64,000 bases of DNA from an uncultured Alphaproteobacteria bacterium (GCA_937931645.1 CALHAR010000005.1:1-64000); one strand, 5' to 3'; shown: positions 41,828 through 51,378, counted from the stretch's first letter. Program-made: numbers and translations. Notes: generated by a model from the letters alone, not told the origin.

Positions 41828-44805
41828 TGGCTAGACCCTCCTGATTTGGGCTTACCAAAGCCACCTATATTCAAGACCTCCCCAACACCCTGGCCACCTG
41901 CTTTACCTAAGGTTGTTGTGGCACCTAATAATTTACCACCTATTTGTTGCGTCCCTATTGTTGCGTATTGCGCTAACCCTTGTGCAGGGTCCCCTGCTTG
42001 ATCATTAAACGCGGCGACATTTTGTCCTAACCAACGTAAAATATTATTAGGCACCAATGTTATCATTTTAAAGGATGAAACGGCCATCATGTAAAGAATA
42101 ATTGCATAGACAATAGTAAAGAAAAATGTATCAACTAAATGCCTTCCAAGTTCTGTATCCCCACCTAGGTTACTACCATCTCCTGGTGTTATTTCTGCAC
42201 CTGTTATATTGTTAACAACCAAGTTAAAGACTTCATTTAAAATTGTTGCCATCGCTGTAAAAATAGATAAACCACCGATCAATCCAAAAACAGTAAGAAT
42301 AGGTCTTAAAAATATTTCAAATATAAGAACATAACCACTCATTGCTGATTTTCCAGGTATACCGTCGCCATCTATACGTAAATGCGCTAAAGCCCAAAGG
42401 GGGGCACCAACCATCGCTTCGAATAAGCCCTTTACCCATCCACCGACGGCAAAGAAGAAATATATAAACGGAAGAAACGGCAAGATATAATATAAAAGAA
42501 ACCCAATAGATAACCCGATAGTTGCAATCGAAACAAACATTGAAGAAGCGGATTCTAACGCAGGGCCTAACTGAGACCCTAATACACCTAAGGCGCCCCC
42601 ACCAAAGGAAGACCCAACAGCTAAGCCCATGTTCTGAACAGAGCTTTCGACAAGAGACTTACCAATGGCAGATAACTTTGCCAAGGGATGAATAGTTGTT
42701 TCGATGGTGTTTCCATCTGCGTGGGTTGTTGTGACTTCTTGACGTATGTTGAATAACCCATTTAATCCAAAAATTGCCGAAATTGAATCCCAGAAAAAAT
42801 TGGCGGCTTTTCCAGAACGATCACAGCGCCAATATTGCCATGTTTCATTCATTACCTTGGCATAGTAAGTATCTGTTATATGTTCGAATTCTACGGATTT
42901 ACCATCGGCTAGGTTGGGCTCGTACCCTTTACATCCAACGAAGGCACCATCAGCTTTTCCCTTTTCTTGTAATATGTGTTCCATGACTTGCGGCTTCCGT
43001 GTCACATTAGGAAGGCTTATTGTTGCTGTGACGAAGGCACCATTTACTTGGGCAATTTTATTGTACCAAATACCGGCTCCTCCCCACCCCGTTAACAAAA
43101 CTTCATTATCTATTTTAAAATCGACTTGGTCTCTTAAGTCATCATATACAGCTTGTGTTAACCCTTCGGTAACTAGTTTATGAAATAAGCCAACCACCTT
43201 TCCCCATTCTCGTGGTGGTTTATAACTCTGTACTGTACAGTTCCCTATGTTGCTAATACCATTTTGTTTTGCTTGTTCGTCTCTATAAAAGAATGAAAGA
43301 GGTACACTACATATATCTCGCTTATTATTGACGGGGGTGTTAGCGAGTGCAATTCTTTGTCCTAAACTATTTAATTCTGGTCGAGCCCACATGAGCATGG
43401 CGGAAGCAAAATAGAAGGCTTGAATTCTCTCTGGACTGGCCGCTCCTTCTGCGTTAACAGATTTTTGGTCTGTTATGGTAATTGGTATTGAAACCTCTCC
43501 ACAATATGGTATAATGTTTCCTGGGTATTGACTTACTGGACCATTTTTTTTCTTGTGACCAAAATAAATGGCGATACTTCCTTTACCTCCGACTGCTCTA
43601 ATTTGCTCTCTCAAAGTTTTTTGAACAGAAAAAATAACGTCAAAAAATTCTCTTGGATTACTAGATACAGAACTTACATCTATTTTGTGAGCAACATCTT
43701 CTATTTTTCCATCACGATTTTGTTGGGGAATAACGTAGTAGGCTTCAATCCCTATTCTTTCTTTCTCGACTTCCGTAGGTGGAGGTGGTGGAGGTGGTTT
43801 TCCTCCAGGAGTGATTCCATTATCGCCAAATTCATACGCTTGCTTACAGGCTGTAATAACCGACATAATTTCCATTAACCCTGTTACATCGGGTACATTG
43901 GGTTGGGCTATCAAAGTAGCGTTAGGAACACCTAAAGGGTTTCCGTCTTGTAAAACTTGATTAAATCTAATCCATCCATTGGTGGCCAGGCTTGAGCCAA
44001 GTTTTGCTGAGTAAAAAGCTATATATTGTGCGCCATTAAACCCGTAATTAAGCGGTACCAATAGGCCTATTGCAATAACCAGTCTGAAAGGGGCATATAC
44101 TTGGCTAAATCGTTGACCAAAAGGCGTTCCCGTCTGCGCCGTTTCACCAACAACGACGATGATATAATATAAGAAAACCAAAGCAGCAACAAAGAGAATA
44201 GCTAAGTTATAAAACTGAAATAAAGATTGAAGAGCAATATGAAGACCTGTTCGTCCGCCCTCAAGAGTTCCAAACATAGTGGGAAGACCAAACACTTCAC
44301 GAACCATATAAAAGGCAATGTCTGTTTGTGGGCTGGCGGTAATAAAAAGGCTGTCCCCTTCGGCCGGTACACCTGCGCCAGCCCATGCATCTCCCATGAA
44401 TATGAAGAGTAAGAAGGATATAATTTGGAAGACTACTAAAACTAACCCAGCCATAACGACAAAAAAGACGATAACTTGGTCAATGTTTTTTCGATTAAGC
44501 GTAATGTTGTTTGCCGCAGCGGCGATAACTTGGCGAATTCCAAACTTTCCAATATTATCTGGTTTGGTGTAAGGGTGATTTTTAGGCAGAATCCTGACTA
44601 ACTGGTAAATCATAGCTATGAGGTAAGCTAAATACCCAAATCGTCCACGGGCGAGTTCTTTAATTTCCGGAATAATTCCAGGTAACAAGAAGTAAGCTAA
44701 AAGATTATTGCTTCTTTTATTCTTGTTTTTATCCATAGCGGGTTCTTCAGGTCGACGCTTGTCATCCTTATTTTCGCTATCAGCCCCTGTTGCCTGTATT
44801 GCCAT
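41824..44805 (-). CDS. DotA/TraY-like polytopic membrane protein (first of three)
   Basis: A 993-residue protein, the longest of the set and the first to be translated (aaaaggga Shine-Dalgarno, ATG at 44805). A charged cytosolic N-terminus (about 1-35) precedes the helices. ETAQTGTPFGQRFSQVYAPFRL, IPYCGEVSIPI and FEAMVGAPLWALAHLRIDGDGIPGK match the other two copies. The soluble loop has a run of seven prolines at 337-343. The C-terminus is Gly/Gln/Lys-rich. The family call follows the DotA/TraY signature; the actual substrate or machine is not known from this window. Confidence 0.85.
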   Translation of the reverse strand: MAIQATGADSENKDDKRRPEEPAMDKNKNKRSNNLLAYFLLPGIIPEIKELARGRFGYLAYLIAMIYQLVRILPKNHPYTKPDNIGKFGIRQVIAAAANNITLNRKNIDQVIVFFVVMAGLVLVVFQIISFLLFIFMGDAWAGAGVPAEGDSLFITASPQTDIAFYMVREVFGLPTMFGTLEGGRTGLHIALQSLFQFYNLAILFVAALVFLYYIIVVVGETAQTGTPFGQRFSQVYAPFRLVIAIGLLVPLNYGFNGAQYIAFYSAKLGSSLATNGWIRFNQVLQDGNPLGVPNATLIAQPNVPDVTGLMEIMSVITACKQAYEFGDNGITPGGKPPPPPPPTEVEKERIGIEAYYVIPQQNRDGKIEDVAHKIDVSSVSSNPREFFDVIFSVQKTLREQIRAVGGKGSIAIYFGHKKKNGPVSQYPGNIIPYCGEVSIPITITDQKSVNAEGAASPERIQAFYFASAMLMWARPELNSLGQRIALANTPVNNKRDICSVPLSFFYRDEQAKQNGISNIGNCTVQSYKPPREWGKVVGLFHKLVTEGLTQAVYDDLRDQVDFKIDNEVLLTGWGGAGIWYNKIAQVNGAFVTATISLPNVTRKPQVMEHILQEKGKADGAFVGCKGYEPNLADGKSVEFEHITDTYYAKVMNETWQYWRCDRSGKAANFFWDSISAIFGLNGLFNIRQEVTTTHADGNTIETTIHPLAKLSAIGKSLVESSVQNMGLAVGSSFGGGALGVLGSQLGPALESASSMFVSIATIGLSIGFLLYYILPFLPFIYFFFAVGGWVKGLFEAMVGAPLWALAHLRIDGDGIPGKSAMSGYVLIFEIFLRPILTVFGLIGGLSIFTAMATILNEVFNLVVNNITGAEITPGDGSNLGGDTELGRHLVDTFFFTIVYAIILYMMAVSSFKMITLVPNNILRWLGQNVAAFNDQAGDPAQGLAQYATIGTQQIGGKLLGATTTLGKAGGQGVGEVLNIGGFGKPKSGGSSQ

Positions 44806-45018
44806 ATTCCCTTTTAAATTCGTTATAACCTTGTTTTTACAACATTTTTTTATGTGTATTTTAGTTTCTCAATAGGTAAATCTCTCTACCTTGAATTATA
44901 TCACACCCTGAGAGGCCGTTACCAATTTGATAAAAAAGTGGTTTTTCCGCGAAGGCGAAATAAGAATAACATATTGATTATAAATGAATTATTAAGCTGA
45001 AGGAAATAAATAACAGTT

Positions 45019-46698
45019 TTAGCCAGTTTTTTGTAATGGCTTATATTTTATACGCTCTGGCGCCCCTGCTTCTTGACCCAACCGACGTCTTTTATCCGCT
45101 TCATAATCTTCATAATTACCTTCAAACCAGACAACTTGTGAATTGCCCTCAAAAGCAAGAATATGAGTAGCTAAACGATCTAAAAAAGAGCGATCATGCG
45201 AAATAATGACCGCGCAGCCAGGGAATCTTTCTAATGCTTCTTCTAGGGCAGAGAGAGTCTCCGTATCTAAATCGTTTGTTGGTTCATCAAGAAGTAGAAC
45301 ATTGGCACCACTTTTTAACATTTTTGCTAAATGCACGCGGTTTCGTTCACCGCCAGAAAGTTGTGCCATTTTCTTTTGTTGATTAGGGCCACGGAAATTA
45401 AAAGCCGATACGTAAGCACGGGACTGCATTTCGATTTTACCCAGTTTTAAAATATCGTTCCCTTCTGAAATTTCTTCCCAAACATTTTTGTTAGGGTTTA
45501 AATCATCGCGGCTTTGATCGACATAACCAAGTTTAACAGTTTCTCCAACTTTAAAGAGTCCATCATCGGGTGCTTCATTTTGAGTAATCATTTTGAATAA
45601 CGTTGTTTTACCAGCGCCGTTTGCACCAATAATACCGACAATACCACCGGGTGGTAATTTAAAAGATAGATCTTCGATTAGTAAACGATCTTCAAACCCT
45701 TTACGAATATTTTGCGCTTCAATAACCAACTCTCCTAAGCGTGGCGGTGTCGGAATTACAATTTGCGCTGTACGTACTTCTTGCTTTTCGCTTTCTGCCA
45801 TCATTTGGTCATAGGCTGCAATACGCGCTTTGGACTTGGATTGTCGGGCTTTTGCGCCTTGACGAATCCAGTCTAATTCACGTGCTAAGGTTTTCTGTCT
45901 GGCGGCTTCTTTTTTGTCTTCCATATCCATACGGCTGGCTTTGGCTTCAAGATAAGAAGAGTAATTACCTTCGTATGGAATGCCTTGGGCACGGTCGACT
46001 TCTAAAATCCAACCCGTAACATTATCAAGAAAGTATCTATCATGTGTGACCATGATAACAGTCCCTGTATAGTCAGCAAGATAGCGTTGTAGCCACGTAA
46101 CACTTTCTGCATCTAAATGGTTGGTTGGCTCATCGAGTAAAAGAATATCTGGTTGTTCTAGTAGTAAACGACATAGAGCAACACGACGTTTCTCACCACC
46201 AGATAAGTTAGTCACACCAGAATCTTTTGATGGGCAACGCAAAGCATCCATCGCCATTTCAATCGTACGTTCCAATTCCCACCCATTGGCTGCGTCAATT
46301 TTACTTTGTAGATCACCCATTTCAGCAAGCAACGCATCCATGTCTGCGTCGGGGTCTCCCATTTCGGTTCCAATGGCATTGTAACGGTCTATGTCGGCTT
46401 TGACGTCTCCCATTGCCTCCATAATATTTTCAAAAACAGTTTTATTATCATCTAATTCTGGTTCTTGTTGTAGATACCCAATACGGACACCATCGGCTGC
46501 CCATGCTTCTCCTTGGAATTCTTTATCAACGCCAGCGATAATTTTTAGAAGGGTCGACTTACCAGCCCCATTTGGCCCTAAAACACCTATTTTTGCGCCT
46601 GGTAGAAAGCTTAAGGTGATATCATTGAGGATTGTTTTACCCCCTGGCCAAGTTTTAGTTAGACCCTTAATAACGTAAGAATATTGATATGATGCCAT
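45019..46698 (-). CDS. ettA: ABC-F protein EttA, translational throttle
   Basis: A soluble ABC-F ATPase that binds the ribosomal E site and gates the first peptide bond according to ATP level. It has 559 residues with two ABC domains. Walker A sites are GPNGAGKST (first) and GANGAGKTT (second). The signatures are LSGGEKRRVALCRLL and LSGGERNRVHLAKML. The linker between domains (about 245-310) has KEAARQKTLARELDWIRQGAKARQ in the arm region. Length and residues match EttA rather than Uup or YheS. It stands alone, divergent from the ter-like cluster. Confidence 0.94.
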   Translation of the reverse strand: MASYQYSYVIKGLTKTWPGGKTILNDITLSFLPGAKIGVLGPNGAGKSTLLKIIAGVDKEFQGEAWAADGVRIGYLQQEPELDDNKTVFENIMEAMGDVKADIDRYNAIGTEMGDPDADMDALLAEMGDLQSKIDAANGWELERTIEMAMDALRCPSKDSGVTNLSGGEKRRVALCRLLLEQPDILLLDEPTNHLDAESVTWLQRYLADYTGTVIMVTHDRYFLDNVTGWILEVDRAQGIPYEGNYSSYLEAKASRMDMEDKKEAARQKTLARELDWIRQGAKARQSKSKARIAAYDQMMAESEKQEVRTAQIVIPTPPRLGELVIEAQNIRKGFEDRLLIEDLSFKLPPGGIVGIIGANGAGKTTLFKMITQNEAPDDGLFKVGETVKLGYVDQSRDDLNPNKNVWEEISEGNDILKLGKIEMQSRAYVSAFNFRGPNQQKKMAQLSGGERNRVHLAKMLKSGANVLLLDEPTNDLDTETLSALEEALERFPGCAVIISHDRSFLDRLATHILAFEGNSQVVWFEGNYEDYEADKRRRLGQEAGAPERIKYKPLQKTG

Positions 46699-46815
46699 AA
46701 CCGTTTAACCCTTTATATTGACGAATAGTTTTTAAGCTTTCTTTGCGAAAGATATGATTTAGCATATAGTAGAGAAAATGCAAATCTCTCTCCTTTAAAA
46801 ATTTAGGATTATAGT

Positions 46816-47568
46816 ATGTCAGAATCATCAAAAAATTCTATCTTAGAGGCCTCCAGATCTCGGGCTAATTTCTCAACTCATGCTGTTTCAAAAGGGGCGG
46901 CAGGATTCATAAGCCCTTATGATGACTCTCAAGAGGCAGAATTTTTGTCCCAAGCTGGACAGACGGCCATTGTAAACCCGACTAAAGCAGGGATTAAAGA
47001 TTTTGAAATTGGTGTGGCGTGGGATAATGTGAAACCTGCGCGTCAGAAGAAAAAATCAGGATTTTTTAATAAAATTCTCAATAAGAGCACAGAGCCAAAA
47101 TCTGTTGGTGTAGATTTAGACGTTGGCTGTTTGTATGAACTTAAAAATGGTAAGCGCGGTGCTATTCAAGCCTTTGGTGACATGTATGGCGCGCTGAATG
47201 AAGAACCATATATTTTCCTATCTGGAGATGAGCGTACTGGAGATGCTGAAGGTGAAGATGAACTCATTAAAGTGAATGGTAAAAAGTGGGATGAATTTAA
47301 ACGGATTGTCATCTATATATACATATATGGTGGAGCAGATAATTGGGAAACAGTCAAACCACAGATTCAGGTGAGGGTGCCAGAGGAAAACCCAATGATT
47401 GTGACGTTAAATGCGCGGCGGGAAGAATTGGCGCTTTGCGCCGTGGCAGGGTTAGAGAATATACGTGGTGGTATAAAAATGACTAACTTTATGGAGTATT
47501 TTCCTGGTCATGCAGAAATGGACCGTGCTTTTGGCTTTGGTTTAGAGTGGGCTGAAGGGCAAAAATAG
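46816..47568 (+). CDS. TerA-like tellurium-resistance-family protein
   Basis: A 250-residue protein of the Ter family. An N-terminal polar, likely flexible region (about 1-55) precedes a TerD-like beta-sandwich with VGVDLDVGCLYEL, then GDERTGDAEGEDELIKV (an acidic Ca2+-binding loop) and VIYIYIYGGADNWE. The longer inserted loop and ending (about 165-245) resemble TerA rather than TerD. These proteins bind calcium and act in phage-, tellurite- or stress-related systems. It is the first gene of a three-gene run with a cation exchanger and a TerD protein. The Shine-Dalgarno aggat is about 7 bases upstream. Confidence 0.82.
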   Translation: MSESSKNSILEASRSRANFSTHAVSKGAAGFISPYDDSQEAEFLSQAGQTAIVNPTKAGIKDFEIGVAWDNVKPARQKKKSGFFNKILNKSTEPKSVGVDLDVGCLYELKNGKRGAIQAFGDMYGALNEEPYIFLSGDERTGDAEGEDELIKVNGKKWDEFKRIVIYIYIYGGADNWETVKPQIQVRVPEENPMIVTLNARREELALCAVAGLENIRGGIKMTNFMEYFPGHAEMDRAFGFGLEWAEGQK

Positions 47569-47613
47569 GGTAAGCTTTCTTTTCTATTTCAATATTTTAA
47601 CAATGGAACATCA

Positions 47614-48636
47614 ATGATTTACACAAATGAAGAGCTTTTAGTTTTATCTATTGGTGCATTGGGCCTTGGTATGTATCTTTTGTTCAAAGGTGGTGATTGG
47701 ACAATTGATGCGGCGGTCTATTTAGCCAAAAAGTTTGGTATCTCTCCTCTCGTTATTGGATTTACAATCGTTGCTTTTGGAACATCACTTCCTGAGCTTT
47801 TGGTATCTTTAAATGCTAATATGGCGGGGTCGCCAGGGATTGCTATTGGTAATGTTATCGGTTCGAACATTGCTAATATATTATTGGTTGTTGGGGTGAC
47901 TGCGTTCTTCGCTACCTTGCATGCGGTACCTCAAAAAATATTACGCGATGTTGTTGTGATGATGCTGGCATCTGCCTTAATGATGGGACTGATGTTTTAT
48001 GGCACGATTAGCCAATTGGCAGGAACTGTGATGATTGTCATTCTGTTGGCCTATGTGTTGTGGCAATATGCTATGGCTTCAAAAGGTAAAATTGAAGTGG
48101 AGGATATTGAAGACCCAGAATATAAAAACTTCTTTCATGGATTTATATTTTTGGTGTTGGGGTTGGTTGCCATTGCAAGTGGCGCGGAGTTTTTAGTGCG
48201 TGGTGCAAAGGTCAGCGCAACCATTATTGGGGTACCTGAAGATGTTATTGGCTTGAGTGTTATTGCGATTGGAACATCTTTGCCAGAGCTCTCTACGTGT
48301 ATAATTGCTGCGATGAAACGTCAGTCTGACATTATTATTGGTAATATTTTAGGATCTAATGTTTTTAATATTTTAATGATTATTGGTGCAACGGCTATGG
48401 TTAAGTCTATTGCAAATGATGCGATTGCCCCTCAAATTTTAACCTTAGATATTTGGGTGATGTTTGGGGTATCGCTTTTATTTGTTGCATTACTGTTAAT
48501 ATATAAGAAAATCACTAAGCCTATAGGCGTAATATTTGTTGCTGGTTATGTTTTTTATATTGGCCTCATTTATGCGTTATACTTAAATAAAGAAACACAT
48601 GATATAGTTTTAGAAGCTATTGATATTCAGGGTTAG
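47614..48636 (+). CDS. Calcium/sodium antiporter of the CaCA family (YrbG type)
   Basis: A cation/Ca2+ exchanger of 340 residues with ten or so membrane helices. It has two alpha-repeats, each with the motif GTSLPEL: the first in VAFGTSLPELLVSLNAN and GNVIGSNIANILLVVG, the second in AIGTSLPELSTCIIAAM and GNILGSNVFNILMIIG. It extrudes Ca2+ with Na+ or H+. In most genomes a TerC-type membrane protein would be expected beside TerA and TerD; here an exchanger lies between them. The gap to the TerA-like gene is 45 bases and to terD 13 bases. Confidence 0.92.
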   Translation: MIYTNEELLVLSIGALGLGMYLLFKGGDWTIDAAVYLAKKFGISPLVIGFTIVAFGTSLPELLVSLNANMAGSPGIAIGNVIGSNIANILLVVGVTAFFATLHAVPQKILRDVVVMMLASALMMGLMFYGTISQLAGTVMIVILLAYVLWQYAMASKGKIEVEDIEDPEYKNFFHGFIFLVLGLVAIASGAEFLVRGAKVSATIIGVPEDVIGLSVIAIGTSLPELSTCIIAAMKRQSDIIIGNILGSNVFNILMIIGATAMVKSIANDAIAPQILTLDIWVMFGVSLLFVALLLIYKKITKPIGVIFVAGYVFYIGLIYALYLNKETHDIVLEAIDIQG

Positions 48637-48649
48637 ATGGAGATTATAA

Positions 48650-49324
48650 ATGAATGATGCTTATGATGATAATGGAGATGATTCTGACCTAGAGTATTTA
48701 GATGAATTACCAGATGTTCATTATACGGATACACCACAAAATAAAATTAAACGTGGTGAAGAAGTTAATATCACATTAAAAGACCCAACCATTAATGAGA
48801 TTGTTGTTGGCGTTGGTTGGGACCTTAAAAAGTTTGATACCAAACCTCTTGATCTTGATGTCAGTATTTTCCTTTTGGGTAATGATGACAAAACCCGTGT
48901 TGATGAAGATTTTATTTTTTATAATAATATGGTGGGCTCTGACGGTTCCGTTAAGCATATGGGCGATAGTCGCACAGGAGCAGGAGAGGGTGACGACGAA
49001 ATGATGTTACTTAACCTGAATGAGTTACCATTTGATATATCGCGTATTAGTTTCGTTTTATCGATGTATGATGTAGATTTTGAAGGTCATAACTTTTCAA
49101 TGGTCAAAAATGTCTATTTTCGCATCGTGAATAAAAACACAGAGCATGAGATTTTTAGATATGAGCTGGACGATGAGCTAACAGGAAATGAAGGTTTAAT
49201 TATAGGAAACCTTGAGCGTATTGGATCAGAATGGATATTTAATGCTGTTGGTGAAACAGTTGAGGGCGGCCTCAGTAAGATTGCAGATGGCTATGGCATT
49301 ATTGTTCAAGAGAATATGCAGTAA
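48650..49324 (+). CDS. TerD family calcium-binding stress protein
   Basis: A 224-residue TerD protein. An acidic N-terminal 25 residues (DDNGDDSDLEYLDELPD) precede a canonical TerD domain: TINEIVVGVGWD, PLDLDVSIFLLG, DEDFIFYNN, HMGDSRTGAGEGDDE (the calcium-binding loops) and FVLSMYDVDFEGH. All the acidic Ca2+ ligands expected in TerD appear to be there. It is the third gene of the TerA-exchanger-TerD run and ends 6 bases from a convergent unknown gene. Confidence 0.88.
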   Translation: MNDAYDDNGDDSDLEYLDELPDVHYTDTPQNKIKRGEEVNITLKDPTINEIVVGVGWDLKKFDTKPLDLDVSIFLLGNDDKTRVDEDFIFYNNMVGSDGSVKHMGDSRTGAGEGDDEMMLLNLNELPFDISRISFVLSMYDVDFEGHNFSMVKNVYFRIVNKNTEHEIFRYELDDELTGNEGLIIGNLERIGSEWIFNAVGETVEGGLSKIADGYGIIVQENMQ

Positions 49325-49330
49325 AGACAA

Positions 49331-49867
49331 TTACCTGCCCATACCTCCTTTGGGGTTTAAAAGAGCGGCTGGTTTTATTTTTGGTGATTTGCTGCCGCCT
49401 CCTTGAGAGTTTCCACCAAATCGTTCTTTCTTTTCAATTTCCCGTTGATATATTTCATCAATATCAGGAATTTTCCCTAGCTTGAGCTCTTGTACACATG
49501 CCTGAAAGAAGGCAACAGATTTTGTTTCCCATCCATGAACAGTATCTTTTTTATCTTCGCTTTTGACACGAGCAACTTTGATATCCCATTTATCACCTAC
49601 GGCTGGTTTACCAAGTATCCAACAAATTTGTTCAATGGGTACTTCACCTGGTTTTGGTTCGTCATGTAAAATTTGTAACTCTGCTTCAAACTCATCACCA
49701 TCACTATTCATTCGTACTTCTGCATTGCAAGATAGTCCGCCGTTGCTCTCACTCTCGCCGACTTCGTCTTCACCCTCGTCGTACGCAGACCATGGGCATG
49801 TTTCATAAGCGGATAAAACATACCCGACACCTAAACTATCCATTAAATCTTTCAGTGGAGCTCTCAT
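49331..49867 (-). CDS. Protein of unknown function next to the Ter cluster
   Basis: A 178-residue acidic protein. It has a Cys-Pro-Trp motif (YETCPWSAYDEGEDE) near residue 25, a second Cys in LSCNAEVRMN, a beta-rich middle (FEAELQILHDEP) and a helical C-terminal part (HGWETKSVAFFQACVQELK) ending in a Gly/Lys/Pro tail. No signal peptide or membrane segment is visible. I do not recognise a family. It is convergent with terD at 6 bases and lies upstream of nothing on its own strand; xseA ends 34 bases before its start. A role with the Ter genes is only suggested by position. Confidence 0.6.
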   Translation of the reverse strand: MRAPLKDLMDSLGVGYVLSAYETCPWSAYDEGEDEVGESESNGGLSCNAEVRMNSDGDEFEAELQILHDEPKPGEVPIEQICWILGKPAVGDKWDIKVARVKSEDKKDTVHGWETKSVAFFQACVQELKLGKIPDIDEIYQREIEKKERFGGNSQGGGSKSPKIKPAALLNPKGGMGR

Positions 49868-49901
49868 AGGTACATATTATAAGCGAATTACTTTTTGAAT
49901 C

Positions 49902-51308
49902 CTAGTGCTTAAGCTTTTTACCTGCTGTGGCAGCTATAATATCTTTGTTGTCAAATTCAATATGCATGGTTTGATACTCGCTAATATCGCTCGATTGGCG
50001 CAGTAATTTACCATTTTCATCGTAAATCAGCGCGTATCCACGGGACAAAACTCCTTTGTGGGACAAACTTTCCAACATTCTAGCCTGCGCCGACAGCTGT
50101 ACGTGTTTGTCTTGTATAAGTCGTGCCGAAGTTTTTTTCAAAATATCACTGGCATGGTTGAGTGATTGTGTCTTTTGTTCAATCAAAAAACGTGGATTTG
50201 TGAGCTTGGCAGAAATATAGCTCAGCGTTGTTTTACTACTTTGTATTTTATTCTTTAAGTTATTGGTGAGTTTCTCGGTTAAATAATCAACCGTTTGAGC
50301 TTTATTTTCTAAAATTTGTTTAGGATGCGTTAAGCGCGCGGTGCGCGCCTCTAACTGGTTGCGTCTGTCAGAGAGTAGGCGAGTAGTGCTACTGATTAAT
50401 CTTTCATGGCTGTCGTGTAACTGCGCCAATAAGTTGAGGCGTACAGGTACGGCTATTTCTGCGGCGCCTGTCGGCGTTGGCGCCCTGACATCGGCAGCAT
50501 AGTCAATAAGCGTGGTGTCGGTTTCATGCCCGACGGCAGAAATAATAGGAATATCAGAGGCCGCAACGGCGCGTACAACATTCTCTTCATTAAACGCCAT
50601 CAGGTCTTCTAACGAGCCACCACCACGGGCAACAATGATCAGATCGGGACGCGGTAGGCCTGACCCATCAAGTTTATTAAAACCGTTTATGGCTTGCGTG
50701 ATTTGAGTGTCAGCGCCAGTCCCTTGTACATTTACAGGCCATAGCAAAACATGACGAGGGAACCGATCTTTAAGGCGATGCATAATATCGCGAATAACCG
50801 CGCCACCAGGGGAAGAGACCACACCTATGGCATTGGGGATAAAGGGTAGTTGTTTTTTATGATCTGGAGAGAACAACCCTTCGGCCGCTAGTTTTTTACG
50901 GCGTTCTTCTAATAATTTTAACAGTGCGCCTTCGCCTGCCAACTCCATTTTTTCTATAATAATTTGATAGCGAGAGCTTTTTTGATAACTGGAGACGCGA
51001 CCCGTTACAATGACATCCATTCCATCTTCTGGTTTTACAGATAGCTTAGACATAGTGCCACGCCAGCAAACAATATTAATATTCGCGTCTATATCCTTGA
51101 TATCTCCGTAAAGGTGTCCAGAGGCCGCAATTTTTATGCCTGATAACTCACCGCGTACACGGATATGCCCAAATGTTTGCTCTAACGTTCGTTTTAAAGC
51201 ATTGGCAAGGTCGGCCACGCTCATTTCTGGGACGTTTGAACCAACAGGTTTTTTACCGCTTTTTGTTTCTTGGCGCTTTGCGGCGGTGAATAAATCATCA
51301 GATGTCAT
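49902..51308 (-). CDS. xseA: Exodeoxyribonuclease VII large subunit
   Basis: The catalytic subunit of ExoVII, a single-strand DNA exonuclease; the small subunit XseB is not in this window. The ATG at 51308 gives 468 residues; the TTG at 51314 would add two. The N-terminal OB domain (about 25-125) has IRVRGELSG. The nuclease domain has GVVSSPGGAVIRDI, ARGGGSLEDLMAFNEE and SAVGHETDTTLIDYAADVRAPTP. A long helical C-terminus follows. The short intergenic stretch to putA (70 bases) holds both divergent start regions. Confidence 0.94.
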   Translation of the reverse strand: MTSDDLFTAAKRQETKSGKKPVGSNVPEMSVADLANALKRTLEQTFGHIRVRGELSGIKIAASGHLYGDIKDIDANINIVCWRGTMSKLSVKPEDGMDVIVTGRVSSYQKSSRYQIIIEKMELAGEGALLKLLEERRKKLAAEGLFSPDHKKQLPFIPNAIGVVSSPGGAVIRDIMHRLKDRFPRHVLLWPVNVQGTGADTQITQAINGFNKLDGSGLPRPDLIIVARGGGSLEDLMAFNEENVVRAVAASDIPIISAVGHETDTTLIDYAADVRAPTPTGAAEIAVPVRLNLLAQLHDSHERLISSTTRLLSDRRNQLEARTARLTHPKQILENKAQTVDYLTEKLTNNLKNKIQSSKTTLSYISAKLTNPRFLIEQKTQSLNHASDILKKTSARLIQDKHVQLSAQARMLESLSHKGVLSRGYALIYDENGKLLRQSSDISEYQTMHIEFDNKDIIAATAGKKLKH

Positions 51309-51378
51309 AGTCAAAGATGGTATAGTCTGTAATTATAGAACGCAATATAAGACACATTATTTTTAAGTGCGGAAATAC

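Noticed and set aside
43777..43797. Proline run as a frameshift or sequencing artefact
   Set aside because: The reading frame continues normally on both sides and the run uses both cca and cct codons.
36455..44805. A complete type IV secretion locus
   Set aside because: Only DotA/TraY-like proteins are present; no ATPase, coupling protein or outer-membrane core is encoded nearby.
46816..49324. A dedicated tellurite-resistance operon
   Set aside because: Only TerA- and TerD-type proteins are present; TerB, TerC, TerE, TerZ and TerW-like genes are not seen, so the resistance label is not supported.
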